From AWTP1-13 sp963840075 (GTDB lineage: Bacteria; Pseudomonadota; Alphaproteobacteria; Rhizobiales; Hyphomicrobiaceae): 64,000 bases of DNA. The position numbers were made by a program, and so were the translations under genes. The notes under the pieces were generated by a model that searched no databases, was not told where the DNA came from, and was given only the letters and a program-made list of their open reading frames with translations. Positions 26,889 through 35,728 of this stretch are shown piece by piece. The stretch's first letter is position 1. Each line of letters begins with the position of its first letter. The stretch is taken from the NCBI GenBank assembly GCA_963840075.1, contig CAWIXS010000006.1:10609-74608 (forward strand). Direction: 5' to 3'.

Positions 26889-27854
26889 ATGGCTTCTGTC
26901 GATACCGATACCCCTCGCGAGCGCGGGGTCAGGGATGCACCCCATACAACGCCTGTTACCCCCGAGGAAGATGTCCGCACGATCATGATCAATCGTGTGA
27001 GTTGGGGTGCCGTATTCGCTGGCGCCACGCTGGCGCTGGCGGTGCAGCTGATCCTCAATCTCCTGGGGATCGGCGTTGGCGCGTCCACGTTGTCCCCCGC
27101 AACGGGGGAGGCTCCGTCTGCGACAAGCTTTTCTGTCGGCGCCGGGATATGGTGGGCGGTGTCTGGCATCATCGCCGCCTTTGTGGGCGGCTACACCGCT
27201 GGCCGCTTGGCTGGCCAGCCGAAAGAATCCTCAGGAGCCTGGCATGGCCTGACAGCCTGGGCTCTGGCGACGCTGGTCGTGTTCTATCTGCTTACCACGG
27301 CGATCGGGGGGATCGTAGGTGGTGCTTTCCAGACGTTGGGGACAGCGGCGTCGGGAACAACTCAGACGCTCGGTTCGATGGCGCAGACCGCCGTTCAAGC
27401 GACGGCGCCGGCGCTCTCCCGGACGGCTGAGCCATTCTCCGAGATTGAACGGTCAATCCGGAGTGCGACTGGCGGGTCCGATGCGACCTCGCTGAGGGAT
27501 GCCGCCGTGTCTGCGGTGCGGGCCGCGCTGACGGGTGACCCTGGTCAGGCGCAAGACGCCCGTGAACGCGCTGCCCAGGCAATCGCGAAATCGCAAAACA
27601 TCTCGATAGACGAGGCGCGTGCGCAGGCGACACGCTACGAGCAGCAATACCGGCAGATTGTCGAGCAAGCCAAGCAGCAGGCAGCCAGCGCCGCCGAGGC
27701 GGCCGCCACCGCGACTTCGCGCGGAGCGCTGTTCGGTGCCATCGCCCTCATCCTGGGTGCCATCGCCGCATGGTTTGGCGGCCGTCGGGGTGCCGTCGAT
27801 CCGACCATCACCTCGCCAAGCCTGATGGCAACGCGGCGCCAAGCGTTGCACTAG
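26889..27854 (+). CDS. PhnA-like alphaproteobacterial membrane protein
   Basis: A 321-residue protein with four membrane segments: INRVSWGAVFAGATLALAVQ (about 36-60), GIWWAVSGIIAAFVGGYTAG (about 85-108), WALATLVVFYLLTTAIGGIV (about 122-145) and a C-terminal ALFGAIALILGAIAAWFGG. Between spans 3 and 4 lies a long Ala/Gln-rich helical region (ARERAAQAIAKSQNISIDEA). Proteins like this are annotated PhnA-like and occur in stress or osmotic-response loci in Rhizobiales. Biochemical function is unknown. It is upstream of the catalase fusion, consistent with a stress island. Confidence 0.65.
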   Translation: MASVDTDTPRERGVRDAPHTTPVTPEEDVRTIMINRVSWGAVFAGATLALAVQLILNLLGIGVGASTLSPATGEAPSATSFSVGAGIWWAVSGIIAAFVGGYTAGRLAGQPKESSGAWHGLTAWALATLVVFYLLTTAIGGIVGGAFQTLGTAASGTTQTLGSMAQTAVQATAPALSRTAEPFSEIERSIRSATGGSDATSLRDAAVSAVRAALTGDPGQAQDARERAAQAIAKSQNISIDEARAQATRYEQQYRQIVEQAKQQAASAAEAAATATSRGALFGAIALILGAIAAWFGGRRGAVDPTITSPSLMATRRQALH

Positions 27855-27856
27855 GG

Positions 27857-28005
27857 ATTCATCGATGTTTTGCTGGGCGATGAACCTGCGCTCGAGCCCG
27901 AGGAGCGCTTCTTTCAGCGCGTTCTCGCAAGCGATGCGACGGAAGCCGCGGATCAGGCAGAGACTGAGCTGAAGACCAAGTCCCTCTCGAGCTATTACGA
28001 CTGCA
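27857..28005 (+). pseudogene. AI-2E family transporter, C-terminal tail fragment
   Basis: The frame opens FIDVLLGDEPALEPEERFFQ and RVLASDATEAADQAETELKT, then SLSSYYD, closely resembling from memory the cytosolic C-terminal extension of alphaproteobacterial AI-2E-type permeases. There is no membrane part and no proper start. It is probably what remains of a deleted transporter gene between the PhnA-like gene and the catalase. Confidence 0.45.
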
Positions 28006-28142
28006 CCTCGCAGACGGACGTGGGGCCGACTAGCCTGACGTGGGCTCGAGACTCGGCTGAGAGCGCTTCATAATGTCGGATCGGAACTCCTTCAGACCGC
28101 TCGCGTTTCTCCAAGAGCTCCAGCCTCAAGGACGGTCGCCCC

Positions 28143-29408
28143 ATGTATCACCACGTCAAGAAGCTCATGTACACGGTCCGCGTCGACGAGCCGGACCCGA
28201 AATTCGGCAACATGCTGCTGGAGCAGTTCGGGGGAGCCAATGGCGAGCTTGCGGCGGCAATGCAGTATTCCATTCAGGGCCTCAATTGCGAGGACCCGGC
28301 GCGCAAGGATCTTCTGATGGATATCGGCACCGAGGAGCTGAGCCACTTGGAGGTTGTTGGAACGCTCGCGCGCTTGCATTTGGCGCCCATGAAGTTCAAG
28401 CGCGACGCGGCCGAGGCCGACCCGCTGGTCGCCATCGCCGGCGGCGGCGGGGTCAATTTATTCAACTCCATGGGCAATGCCTGGACCGCCGACTACCTCA
28501 AGATCACCGGTGAGCTCGACGTGGATTTGAGGAGCAACATCGCGGCCGAGGCCCGCGCAAAGATCGTCTATGAGCGGTTGATTGATTTCTGCAGCGATGT
28601 TGGTACCAAGGACGCCCTGCAGTTCCTGATGACCCGCGAAATCACGCACATGAAGGCATTCGCGGCGGCGCTGGACAGCCTGGAGAAGCCGCGCTTTGCG
28701 GTAGGCAGGATTGCACCCTCGAAGCCGTTGGTCGATCAGTACTTCAACGATTCCACCGGCAACGGCGACATGGGCGAGATTGACACCCGCGGCCCCTGGA
28801 ATCAGGGCGAGACCTGGCAAGTCCTGGACGCCCCGGCCTTCCAGGAGGCTCGCGGCATGTCGGGGAATGGCGAAATACGATCGGAGGCGTCGGATGCGTC
28901 CGACCCCGAAGCCATCCGCGAGCTGCTGATCGACCAGATGCGCGACCTGCTGCACGCCGAAAAGCAGCTCGTCAAGGCGTTGCCCAAGATGATCAAGGCC
29001 GCCCAATCCGAGAAGCTCGCCGCTCTCATCGAGCGGCATCTCGCCGAAACCGAGGAGCAGGTGACGCGGCTAACAGAGGGGTTGAAGCTTATGGAAGCTC
29101 CAGCGAGGGCGAAACCCTGCAAAGGCATGATGGGCCTTCTCGAGGAGGGCGAAGAGGTCATCAGCGAAAGCAAGGGCAAGGACCCGGCCGGCGCCGACCT
29201 CGCGCTCATTGGCGCGGCGCAGAAAGTCGAGCACTACGAGATGGCAGGCTACATGACCGCACGCAACCTTGCGCAGCAGCTGAAGCTCCCCGAGGTCGTC
29301 CAGTTGCTTCAGCTCTCCCTGGCCGAAGAGGAGAACGCGGATCAGCTCCTCAACCAGGTGGCGCGGCCGCTGATGTCCGCGGCCCGGATGCCTGCACACG
29401 TCGAGTAG
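28143..29408 (+). CDS. Manganese catalase fused to a DUF892 (YciE-like) ferritin-like domain
   Basis: A 421-residue fusion. Residues 1-245 are a non-haem manganese catalase: LLEQFGGANGELAAAMQYSI supplies the first Glu ligand, GTEELSHLEVVG the Glu/His pair and TREITHMKAF the second pair, ending with the PWNQGETW region typical of the family. Residues about 255-415 form a DUF892/YciE four-helix bundle: LLIDQMRDLLHAEKQLVKAL, ETEEQVTRL, KVEHYEMAGYMTARNLA and LAEEENADQLLNQ. The first domain dismutates hydrogen peroxide in the cytosol; the second is a di-iron-type bundle of unclear role induced by stress in enteric bacteria. The two are usually separate genes. Confidence 0.88.
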   Translation: MYHHVKKLMYTVRVDEPDPKFGNMLLEQFGGANGELAAAMQYSIQGLNCEDPARKDLLMDIGTEELSHLEVVGTLARLHLAPMKFKRDAAEADPLVAIAGGGGVNLFNSMGNAWTADYLKITGELDVDLRSNIAAEARAKIVYERLIDFCSDVGTKDALQFLMTREITHMKAFAAALDSLEKPRFAVGRIAPSKPLVDQYFNDSTGNGDMGEIDTRGPWNQGETWQVLDAPAFQEARGMSGNGEIRSEASDASDPEAIRELLIDQMRDLLHAEKQLVKALPKMIKAAQSEKLAALIERHLAETEEQVTRLTEGLKLMEAPARAKPCKGMMGLLEEGEEVISESKGKDPAGADLALIGAAQKVEHYEMAGYMTARNLAQQLKLPEVVQLLQLSLAEEENADQLLNQVARPLMSAARMPAHVE

Positions 29409-29632
29409 GGGGCCGGTCGAGCGAGCCCGGTGCTCCCGCCCATGCTGGCCGGAAAAAAATTAGCTCGATCTGCGCATGATGATCGTCCTTGCGGATGCGG
29501 CGGCGCGCTGCCTCAGAAGGCCGCCTGGTGGACACGTCGACTCCGCCGGGGTATCGGCATGCGGGCTCTCGGGTCGCTGCTCGGCGGTGCCTCGAGCCCG
29601 ATCGTCAAGGTCCCGGGATGGAGAGCAAGGGA

Positions 29633-30022
29633 ATGCGCCAGGAGCTACGCGTCGCCGGCCTTGGGGAGCCGATCAGCCACTACACGGACGCGGTGCGGTT
29701 CGGCGATTTGCTGTTCATCTCGGGCCTCGCCGCGGTGGACAAGGACATGAACCTCGTCGGAGGCGACGATGCCGACGGGCAGACGCGCCAGATCTTCGAG
29801 AACATGAAGCTCGTGCTCGCCGCCGCGGGTGCGGACTTCGGCGACATCCTGAAGGTCACCGTCTATCTGACGGACATCAACGACCGCAGCGTCATCAACC
29901 CGGTGCGGGCGGAGTATTTCGGTTCGGCGCGGCCGGCCAGCACCCTCGTCGAGGTCAGCAAGCTGGCAATACCGGGGATGAAGGTCGAGATCGAGGCCGT
30001 GGTGGGCCTCAAGCAGAAGTAA
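29633..30022 (+). CDS. RidA-family protein (enamine/imine deaminase-like)
   Basis: About 129 residues with the RidA/YjgF fold: ISHYTDAVRFGDLLFISGLA, QTRQIFENMKLVLAAAGADF, ILKVTVYLTDIND, and NPVRAEYFGSARPASTLVEV, which contains the Arg that binds carboxylate substrates. The final VEIEAVVGLK gives the conserved Glu. RidA proteins hydrolyse reactive 2-aminoacrylate-type intermediates. The start at 29633 (MRQELRV) follows AGGGA; an ATG at 29618 is also possible. Confidence 0.82.
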   Translation: MRQELRVAGLGEPISHYTDAVRFGDLLFISGLAAVDKDMNLVGGDDADGQTRQIFENMKLVLAAAGADFGDILKVTVYLTDINDRSVINPVRAEYFGSARPASTLVEVSKLAIPGMKVEIEAVVGLKQK

Positions 30023-30074
30023 GGCCGCCGGTCGTCGAGCTGCACCGCAGCGGGGCGCGGCGCTGGCGGCTCCG

Positions 30075-30428
30075 TCAGGGCGGCGTGCGGGCGGCCGGCG
30101 TGACCCGCTTGAGGAGCGCCACGACGATGCCGGCGAGCAGACCTCCGCCGGCGCCGCCGGCAACGCCCCACAGAAGGCCGGGGCCGATCGCCTCCGCGGC
30201 CTCCAGCATTGCGGCAAAGCCGGTGTGCGTGGTCGCCCATTTGACGATCAGGACCAGCAGGAAGGCGAACGGGACCGAGCTCACCAGCCCGGCACCAGCC
30301 CCGCAATAGGCAGCCGCCAGCGCCGCGGTGCGCCGGTCGGGAGCCTCCATGGCGAATATCCGCCCCACGATGGCGCCGCACAGCGCGGCGACACCGGCGA
30401 CGGACGCGATGAATTGCTGCTCTGTCAT
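30075..30428 (-). CDS. Small membrane protein of unknown function
   Basis: A 117-residue protein with three hydrophobic segments: IASVAGVAALCGAIVGRIFA, LVSSVPFAFLLVLIVKW, and LLWGVAGGAGGGLLAGIVVA near the end. Start at 30428 (MTEQQF). I recognise no family. The longer upstream frame is Pro/Gly-rich and probably not translated. It converges with ridA and could be an accessory membrane protein. Confidence 0.55.
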   Translation of the reverse strand: MTEQQFIASVAGVAALCGAIVGRIFAMEAPDRRTAALAAAYCGAGAGLVSSVPFAFLLVLIVKWATTHTGFAAMLEAAEAIGPGLLWGVAGGAGGGLLAGIVVALLKRVTPAARTPP

Positions 30429-30707
30429 CGGCCTCCTCGAGCCTGGGCGGGCCAGCCCGCACCCGCCCCCACCATAGGACCGGCCGGCGCCTCCCGGAAG
30501 CGGGCCCCCGCGAGCGCCGGTTGCATATGTGTATCGGAAGTTGGCGCCCAGGTCCCATTGCGCGGACATCGCGCCCAGGCGCCCTGGCGAGGCCGCAGAG
30601 CCCCCGCAGATTCGCCAAGTCCTTTGGCCCCCTGGCGGGCGATCGGGGCGCCACAGACGCACGCCGGGCCGGCCAGAGGCATTCCCGGAGGAGCGCCAGT
30701 CTCGGCC

Positions 30708-31163
30708 TCAGGCGAGCTCGCCAGTCTGCCGCAGAGCCTCGCCCAGCACCATGGCGGCTGCAACCGCGACGTTGAGGGAGCGAAGGCCTGCACGCATGGG
30801 GATGCGCAGGCGGGCATCGGCAACCTGGTGCACGGCCTCCGCCACACCGCCGCTCTCGCGTCCGAGGAGCAGGGTGTCGCCAGCGCGGAAGGCGAAGGTG
30901 GTATAGGCCAACTCGGCGCGTGTCGTAAGCAGGACGAGGCGCGAGCGGCGCTCACGGCGCACGGCCTCGAACGCGGCAAAGCTCGCGTGCCGCGCCATCT
31001 CCACGTGGGCCAGATAGTCGAGCCCGGCCCGCCGGAGCGCGCGGTCGGACAGGTCGAACCCGGCCGGTGCGATGATGTCGACGGGTACGCCGAGGCAGGC
31101 GCCCAGGCGCAGGAGGGTGCCGGTATTCTGCGCAATGTCGGGCTGGTAAAGGGCAAGCCGCAT
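30708..31163 (-). CDS. trmL: tRNA (cytidine/uridine(34)-2'-O)-methyltransferase TrmL
   Basis: A 151-residue SPOUT methyltransferase. It starts MRLALYQPDIAQNTGTLLRL (motif 1, conserved Asn), has LLLGRESGGVAEAVHQVADA (motif 2) and SLNVAVAAAMVLGEALRQ (motif 3, forming the trefoil knot that binds AdoMet). It methylates the wobble 2'-OH of tRNA-Leu isoacceptors. The gene is divergent from petA, an arrangement I recall as common in Rhizobiales, so the intergenic region holds promoters for both. Length matches the family. Confidence 0.88.
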   Translation of the reverse strand: MRLALYQPDIAQNTGTLLRLGACLGVPVDIIAPAGFDLSDRALRRAGLDYLAHVEMARHASFAAFEAVRRERRSRLVLLTTRAELAYTTFAFRAGDTLLLGRESGGVAEAVHQVADARLRIPMRAGLRSLNVAVAAAMVLGEALRQTGELA

Positions 31164-31552
31164 GTCAATGGCCGCATGTGAATGCAGGGGCAGGCCCCTC
31201 GCCTCCGCCGTTGGGGGCTTCGTGGGAGGGGTCGGATCCCTCGCCGCATCGCTGGAGCTGCAACTGCGATAGCAAACGCTGGAGGCGAGGGGCCCACCCC
31301 TTCGCGCGTGCGCCAAATTGCCCGCTCGGGCGCCTCCCGAACAGCCTTGTGCAACCATGATAGGAATGCAAAAAGATCGCGCGTCAATACGTCCTGTTGG
31401 GGGCCGGGGGCGGGTCATCGACAATCGCCCGGTTCCTCGAGGCAAGGCTTGGCGAAGCCATGGAACGTCCGCTGACAATCGAGGCGTGCGCAGACCTTGT
31501 GCCACCTTGGCGCGGTCGTGCGCTCCGCTGATCGACGCGCTCGGGCGAACCT
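31164..31552. other. Divergent trmL / pet operon promoter region
   Basis: About 390 bases between trmL and petA with no credible gene. It must contain the pet operon promoter. I see no clear regulator site. Part of it is strongly GC-rich with the two strands nearly self-similar around 31200-31330 (cccctcgcctccgc ... ggaggcgaggggc), so a large inverted repeat may fold there. Confidence 0.4.
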
Positions 31553-31570
31553 ATGCAAAGGGAGGCTGAC

Positions 31571-32149
31571 TTGGCGTCGCATACTGCGGAAGACCCCAAC
31601 CGGCGCGATTTCATCGTCATTGCGGCGCAGGCCTTTGCCGCCGTGGGCGCCGCCGTCGCCTTGTGGCCCTTCATCCACCAGATGAACCCGGATGCCTCCA
31701 CGCAGGCGCTGGCCTCCATCGAGGTCGATCTCGCCCCGATCCAGAAAGGCCAGGCCATCACCGTCCTGTGGCGCGGCAAGCCGGTCTTCATCCGCAACCG
31801 CACCGACGAGGAGGTGAAGGCGGCCCGCGCGGCGAAGCTCGCCGACCTCAAGGACGGGCTCGCCCGCAACGCCGCGCTGCCGGAGAGAACCAAGGCCACC
31901 GACGAGGCGCGCACCAAGCCGGACAAGGAGAACTGGCTGGTGCTGGTCGGCATCTGCACCCACCTCGGATGCATCCCCAAGGGCCAGGCGCTGGCCGACA
32001 ACAAGGGCGACTACGGCGGCTGGTTCTGCCCCTGCCACGGCTCGCATTACGACACCTCGGGGCGCATCCGCTTCGGACCGGCGCCGCGCAACCTCGAGGT
32101 GCCGCCCTACCAGTTCCTGCCCGACACTACCCTCGTCAAGATCGGTTGA
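31571..32149 (+). CDS. petA: Ubiquinol-cytochrome c reductase Rieske iron-sulfur subunit
   Basis: The Rieske subunit of the bc1 complex (192 residues from the TTG). The N-terminus has a twin-arginine-type anchor, NRRDFIVIAAQAFAAVGAAV, that stays as a membrane span. The cluster-binding boxes CTHLGC and CPCHGSH hold the 2Fe-2S centre through two Cys and two His. It accepts electrons from ubiquinol and passes them to cytochrome c1. AGGGAGG lies 7 bases before the TTG at 31571, making it the preferred start; an in-frame ATG at 31553 has no good site. First gene of petABC. Confidence 0.93.
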   Translation: MASHTAEDPNRRDFIVIAAQAFAAVGAAVALWPFIHQMNPDASTQALASIEVDLAPIQKGQAITVLWRGKPVFIRNRTDEEVKAARAAKLADLKDGLARNAALPERTKATDEARTKPDKENWLVLVGICTHLGCIPKGQALADNKGDYGGWFCPCHGSHYDTSGRIRFGPAPRNLEVPPYQFLPDTTLVKIG

Positions 32150-32159
32150 GGAGCCCGTC

Positions 32160-33431
32160 ATGGCTGCCCATGAATCGACCTTCCAGCCGACCAGCCGCGC
32201 CGGCAAGTGGCTCGACGAGCGACTGCCCCTGCCGCGCGTCGCGCACGGCCAGTTCGTGGACTTCCCCACGCCGCGCAACCTCAACTACCTGTGGACCACC
32301 GGCGGGCTCTTGACCTTCTTCCTCGGCGTGCAGATTGCCACCGGCATCGTGCTCGCCATGCACTACGTGCCGACCGCGGCCGAGGCCTTCAACAGCGTCG
32401 AGTCGATCCGCCGCGACGTGAACTACGGCTGGCTGCTGCGCAACATCCACGCCGTCGGCGGCTCGTTCTTCTTCATCGCCGCCTACATCCACATCGGCCG
32501 CGGGCTCTACTACGGCTCCTACAAGGCGCCGCGCGAGGTGCTGTGGATCCTGGGCGTCGTCCTCTTCCTCCTCATGATGGCCACCGCCTTCATGGGCTAC
32601 TCGCTGCCCTGGGGGCAGATGAGCTTTTGGGCCGTCACCGTCATCACCAACCTGTTCTCCTCCATCGATGCCGTGATTCCGGGCCTCGGCACCCGCATCG
32701 TGGAGTGGCTGTGGGGCGGCTACTCGGTCTCCAGCGCCACGCTCACGCGCTTCTTTGCGCTCCACTACCTCCTGCCGTTCGTGATCGCCGGCGTGGTCGG
32801 CCTGCACATCTGGGCGCTGCACGTGGCGGGGCAGAACAACCCGACCGGGCTCGACATCAAGTCGGCGTCGGATGCCGTGCCGATGACGCCCTATGCCGTC
32901 ATGAAGGACATCTTCGCGCTGTCGGTGTTCGTGCTCCTGTTCGCCTGGTTCGTGTTCTACCTGCCGGACTACCTCGGCCATTCCGACAACTACATCGAGG
33001 CCAATCCGCTCTCCACGCCGCCGCACATCGTGCCGGAATGGTACTTCCTGCCCTACTACGCCATCCTGCGCGCCATTCCTGACAAGCTGCTCGGCGTGAT
33101 CGCGATGTTCTCCTCGGTCCTGCTGCTGCTCTTCGTGCCGTGGCTCGACACCTCGCGTGTGCGCTCCGCCAAGTACCGGCCGGTCTACAAATGGTTCTTC
33201 TGGCTGTTCGTGATCTCGGTGCTGGCGCTCGGCTACCTCGGCTCCAAGCCGCCCGAGGGGCAGTACGTCTGGTGGGCGCGGGCGTTCACCGCCTACTACT
33301 TCCTGCACCTCCTCGTGGTGCTGCCGATCGTCGGTGTGCTGGAGACCACCAGGCCGCTGCCACGCTCGATCACCGAGGCCGTGCTGGGCAAGACCGCCAA
33401 GGACTCCGTCAGCGCGGGAGGTGTGTCGTGA
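32160..33431 (+). CDS. petB: Cytochrome b of the bc1 complex
   Basis: A 423-residue, full-length mitochondrial-type cytochrome b with eight membrane spans. Haem-ligand histidines are in NIHAVGGSFFFIAAYIHIGR and ALHYLLPFVIAGVVGLHIWA. The Qo-site PEWY loop is present in VPEWYFLPYYAILRAIP, and GYSLPWGQMSFW forms the cd1 region. It starts 10 bases after petA and overlaps petC by 4 bases (GTGA). The b and c1 subunits are separate genes here, unlike the fused fbcH of Bradyrhizobium, which helps narrow the host. Confidence 0.95.
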   Translation: MAAHESTFQPTSRAGKWLDERLPLPRVAHGQFVDFPTPRNLNYLWTTGGLLTFFLGVQIATGIVLAMHYVPTAAEAFNSVESIRRDVNYGWLLRNIHAVGGSFFFIAAYIHIGRGLYYGSYKAPREVLWILGVVLFLLMMATAFMGYSLPWGQMSFWAVTVITNLFSSIDAVIPGLGTRIVEWLWGGYSVSSATLTRFFALHYLLPFVIAGVVGLHIWALHVAGQNNPTGLDIKSASDAVPMTPYAVMKDIFALSVFVLLFAWFVFYLPDYLGHSDNYIEANPLSTPPHIVPEWYFLPYYAILRAIPDKLLGVIAMFSSVLLLLFVPWLDTSRVRSAKYRPVYKWFFWLFVISVLALGYLGSKPPEGQYVWWARAFTAYYFLHLLVVLPIVGVLETTRPLPRSITEAVLGKTAKDSVSAGGVS

Positions 33432-34303
33432 GGACGAGCGGAGGAGCGAAGGCGGGCGCGGCGGCCCTGATGCTGGCGGCGGCGCTGGGCGTTGGCACGG
33501 CCGCCCGGGCAGCCGACAACGGGCACGTCGACATCCCGCGCCAGAAATGGGCCTTCTCGGGCCTGCTCGGCACCTTCGACCAGGCGCAGCTGCAGCGCGG
33601 CTTCAAGGTCTACGTGGAGGCCTGCGCGCGCTGCCACGGCATCAAGCGCATCGCCTTCCGCAACCTGATGCAGCCGGGCGGCCCGGGCTTCTCCGAGGAC
33701 CAGATCAAGTCGCTGGCCGAGACCTACAAGGTCGATGCCGTGCCCAACGAGCAGGGCAAGATCGTCAAGCGCGCCGCGATTCTGTCGGACCTCATGCCGC
33801 CGCCCTTCAAGAACGACAACGAGGCGAGGTCGGCGCAGCCCAGCGGCGCCCTGCCGCCCGACCTGTCGCTGATCGCACGCGCCCGTTCTGCGGAGAGCGA
33901 CGCGCCGTTCTACCGCGTGCCCTTCAACATGCTGCGCGACATCGTCAGCGGCTATCAGGAAGGCGGTGCCGACTATGTCTACGCCTTCCTGACGGGCTTC
34001 AAGGCGCCGCCGGGCAAGGTGACGGTCCCCAAAGGCATGGCCTACAACGAAGCCTTCCCGAAGCCGCATCTCACGGGCATGCCCGACCCTTTCATCGCCG
34101 GCGACGGCCTCGTCAAGTACGACGATGGCACCGCAAGGACGGTCGACAACTACGCGCGCGACGTGACGGCGTTTCTGTCCTGGGCCGCCGACCCCAGGCT
34201 CGAGGAGCGCAAGCGCATGGGCCTCCTGGTGCTGGGCTACCTCCTGATCACCGCGACCCTGCTCTACTTCGCCAAGCGCCGCATCTGGTCGAAGGTGCAC
34301 TGA
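33428..34303 (+). CDS. petC: Cytochrome c1
   Basis: A 291-residue c-type cytochrome starting at a GTG that overlaps the petB stop. A signal peptide (AALMLAAALGVGTAARA) is followed by the mature domain. Haem attaches at CARCHG, and the axial Met is likely in the conserved C-terminal segment of the globular part (PHLTGMPDP). A C-terminal span (GLLVLGYLLITATLLYF) with KRRIW anchors it in the inner membrane. It completes the three-subunit bc1 complex and passes electrons to a soluble or membrane cytochrome c. Confidence 0.94.
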   Translation: MRTSGGAKAGAAALMLAAALGVGTAARAADNGHVDIPRQKWAFSGLLGTFDQAQLQRGFKVYVEACARCHGIKRIAFRNLMQPGGPGFSEDQIKSLAETYKVDAVPNEQGKIVKRAAILSDLMPPPFKNDNEARSAQPSGALPPDLSLIARARSAESDAPFYRVPFNMLRDIVSGYQEGGADYVYAFLTGFKAPPGKVTVPKGMAYNEAFPKPHLTGMPDPFIAGDGLVKYDDGTARTVDNYARDVTAFLSWAADPRLEERKRMGLLVLGYLLITATLLYFAKRRIWSKVH

Positions 34304-34314
34304 GGCGCGCGGCC

Positions 34315-34366
34315 CAGGCTCCGGGCTCAGGCTCGGGGCTCAGGCTCGGGGCCCAGGCTCGGGGCG
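34315..34366 (+). repeat. Four tandem 13-bp repeats after petC
   Basis: Four head-to-tail units of CAGGCTCGGGGCT type: 34315-34327, 34328-34340, 34341-34353 and 34354-34366. They differ at one or two positions only. They lie 12 bases beyond the petC stop. A variable-number repeat or slippage product; it may also slow transcription at the operon end. Confidence 0.75.
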
Positions 34367-34401
34367 ACCGCAGTGCTGCCTCGGTCGGCCGAGCGGCTGA
34401 A

Positions 34402-34427
34402 GGGCCCTGGAAACGCTTCCAAGGCCC
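34402..34427 (+). terminator. Hairpin downstream of the pet operon, possible terminator
   Basis: GGGCCCTGGAA (34402-34412) and TTCCAAGGCCC (34417-34427) form an 11-bp stem with one mismatch and a 4-base loop. No T-run follows, so it is either a factor-dependent terminator, an mRNA 3'-end stabiliser, or chance. It is the only strong hairpin between petC and the next gene. Confidence 0.35.
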
Positions 34428-34633
34428 GGCAAACCGCATTCTGGAAGCCACCCCCTCGCCGATGCCTCGAAGCCCCGTCTCCGGCGTTGCAGGCGCGGCC
34501 TTGCGCATTCAACATTGAGCCGAGAGGCGCGCCGTCGCCTCGGGGCGGCCTTGCTGGTACATATCGCTGGCACCCGCGCCAACGAGGATGCGGGTGACAG
34601 CGCAGGTAAGTCTCAACGATACGGGAGGAAGCG

Positions 34634-35640
34634 ATGAAAAGTCTGAGGATGCTCGTGGGCCTTGCGGCGATCGCCTGGCTCGGAGCGGCGCCGGCGAGCG
34701 CCCAGCAGCCCGTCAAGATCCGCGTGTCGTGGGTGGCGCCGGTGTCGAACTGGGCCTCCATCTGGGAGGAGAAGAAGGACCTCGCAAAGCACCTCGGCAA
34801 GTCCTACACCTTCGAGGCCGTGCGCTACGCCGGCACGCCGCCGATGGTGACGGCGCTGGCGAGCGGGGAACTGGAGATCGCCAACCTCGCCTACTCGACG
34901 CTGGGCATCGCCATCAAGAACGCCGGCCTCGACGACCTGCGCGTGATCGCGCACGAGTTCCGCGACGGCGCGCCCGGCCGCTACACGCACCAGTATCTGG
35001 CGCTCAACGACAGCGCCGTGAAAAGCGTGGGCGACCTCAAGGGCAAGGTGGTCGGCACCAACGCGGCGGGCAGCGCGGTCGACGTGGCGATGCGCGCGAT
35101 CCTGCGCAAGAACGGGCTGGAGGACAAGCGCGACTACACCATGCTCGAGACGCCGTTCCCGACCATGCGCGCGATGCTCGCCCAGAAGAAGGTGGACATC
35201 ATTCCCGGCGTGCTGCCGTTCTCGCTCGATCCCGAGCTGCGGCAAGATCGCGCGTCCCGTGTTCTCGCAGCGCGAGGCGATCGGCGAGACCGAGATGATC
35301 ATCTGGGCGGTGCGCAAGCCGTTCATCGACAAGAACCGCGCGGCGCTGGTCGACTTCATGGAGGATTCGCTGCAGGATCGTGCGCTGGTTCCTGGACCCT
35401 GCCAACCAGAAGGCCGCGGCTGCGATCGCCGCCAAGGTGACGAAGCAGCCGGTCGAGCGCTTCGGCTGGGTGTTCACCGAGAAGGACTACTACCGCGACC
35501 CCAACATGCTGCCCAACCTCGAGGCGCTGCAGCGGAACCTCGACATGACGACGGACCTCGGCTTTGTGAAGGGTAAGGTGGACGTGAGCAAGTACACGGA
35601 CCTTTCCATCGTCAAGGAGGCCGCGGCGCGGTTGAAGTAG
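34634..35640 (+). pseudogene. Periplasmic ABC-type substrate-binding protein (SsuA/NMT1-like), two frameshifts
   Basis: A signal peptide (MKSLRMLVGLAAIAWLGAAP, cleaved after ASA) leads an SsuA/THI5-type binding fold: PPMVTALASGELEIANLAYS, SVGDLKGKVVGTNAAGSAVD, TPFPTMRAMLAQKKVDIIPG. The frame shifts +1 near 35240 (then PVFSQREAIGETEMIIWAVR) and +1 near 35373 (then FLDPANQKAAAAIAAKVTKQ) to finish VDVSKYTDLSIVKEAAARLK. Repairing both insertions gives about 335 residues, the family norm. No permease or ATPase gene is adjacent. Substrate class (nitrate, sulfonate, taurine or pyrimidine) cannot be told. Confidence 0.75.
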
Positions 35641-35642
35641 GC

Positions 35643-35728
35643 GTAGGGCGGGTTAGGCCGAAGGCCGTACCCGCCGTTTTTCCCGCGCAAATCGGCGGGT
35701 TACGCGCTGCCGCGCCAACCCGCCCTAC
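35643..35728. repeat. Palindromic intergenic repeat, copy 1
   Basis: GTAGGGCGGGTT at 35643 is mirrored by AACCCGCCCTAC ending at 35728, with an inner pair of arms (CCCGCCG ... CGGCGGG) and an AT-rich loop. The same outer arms, with GGGCGGATTA in place of GGGCGGGTTA, occur at 40337-40428. Its right arm overlaps the last codons of the threonine aldolase gene. Confidence 0.8.

Noticed and set aside
32136..33308. 390-codon His/Glu/Arg-rich reverse frame
   Set aside because: Antisense of petB; composition is that of a complement shadow.
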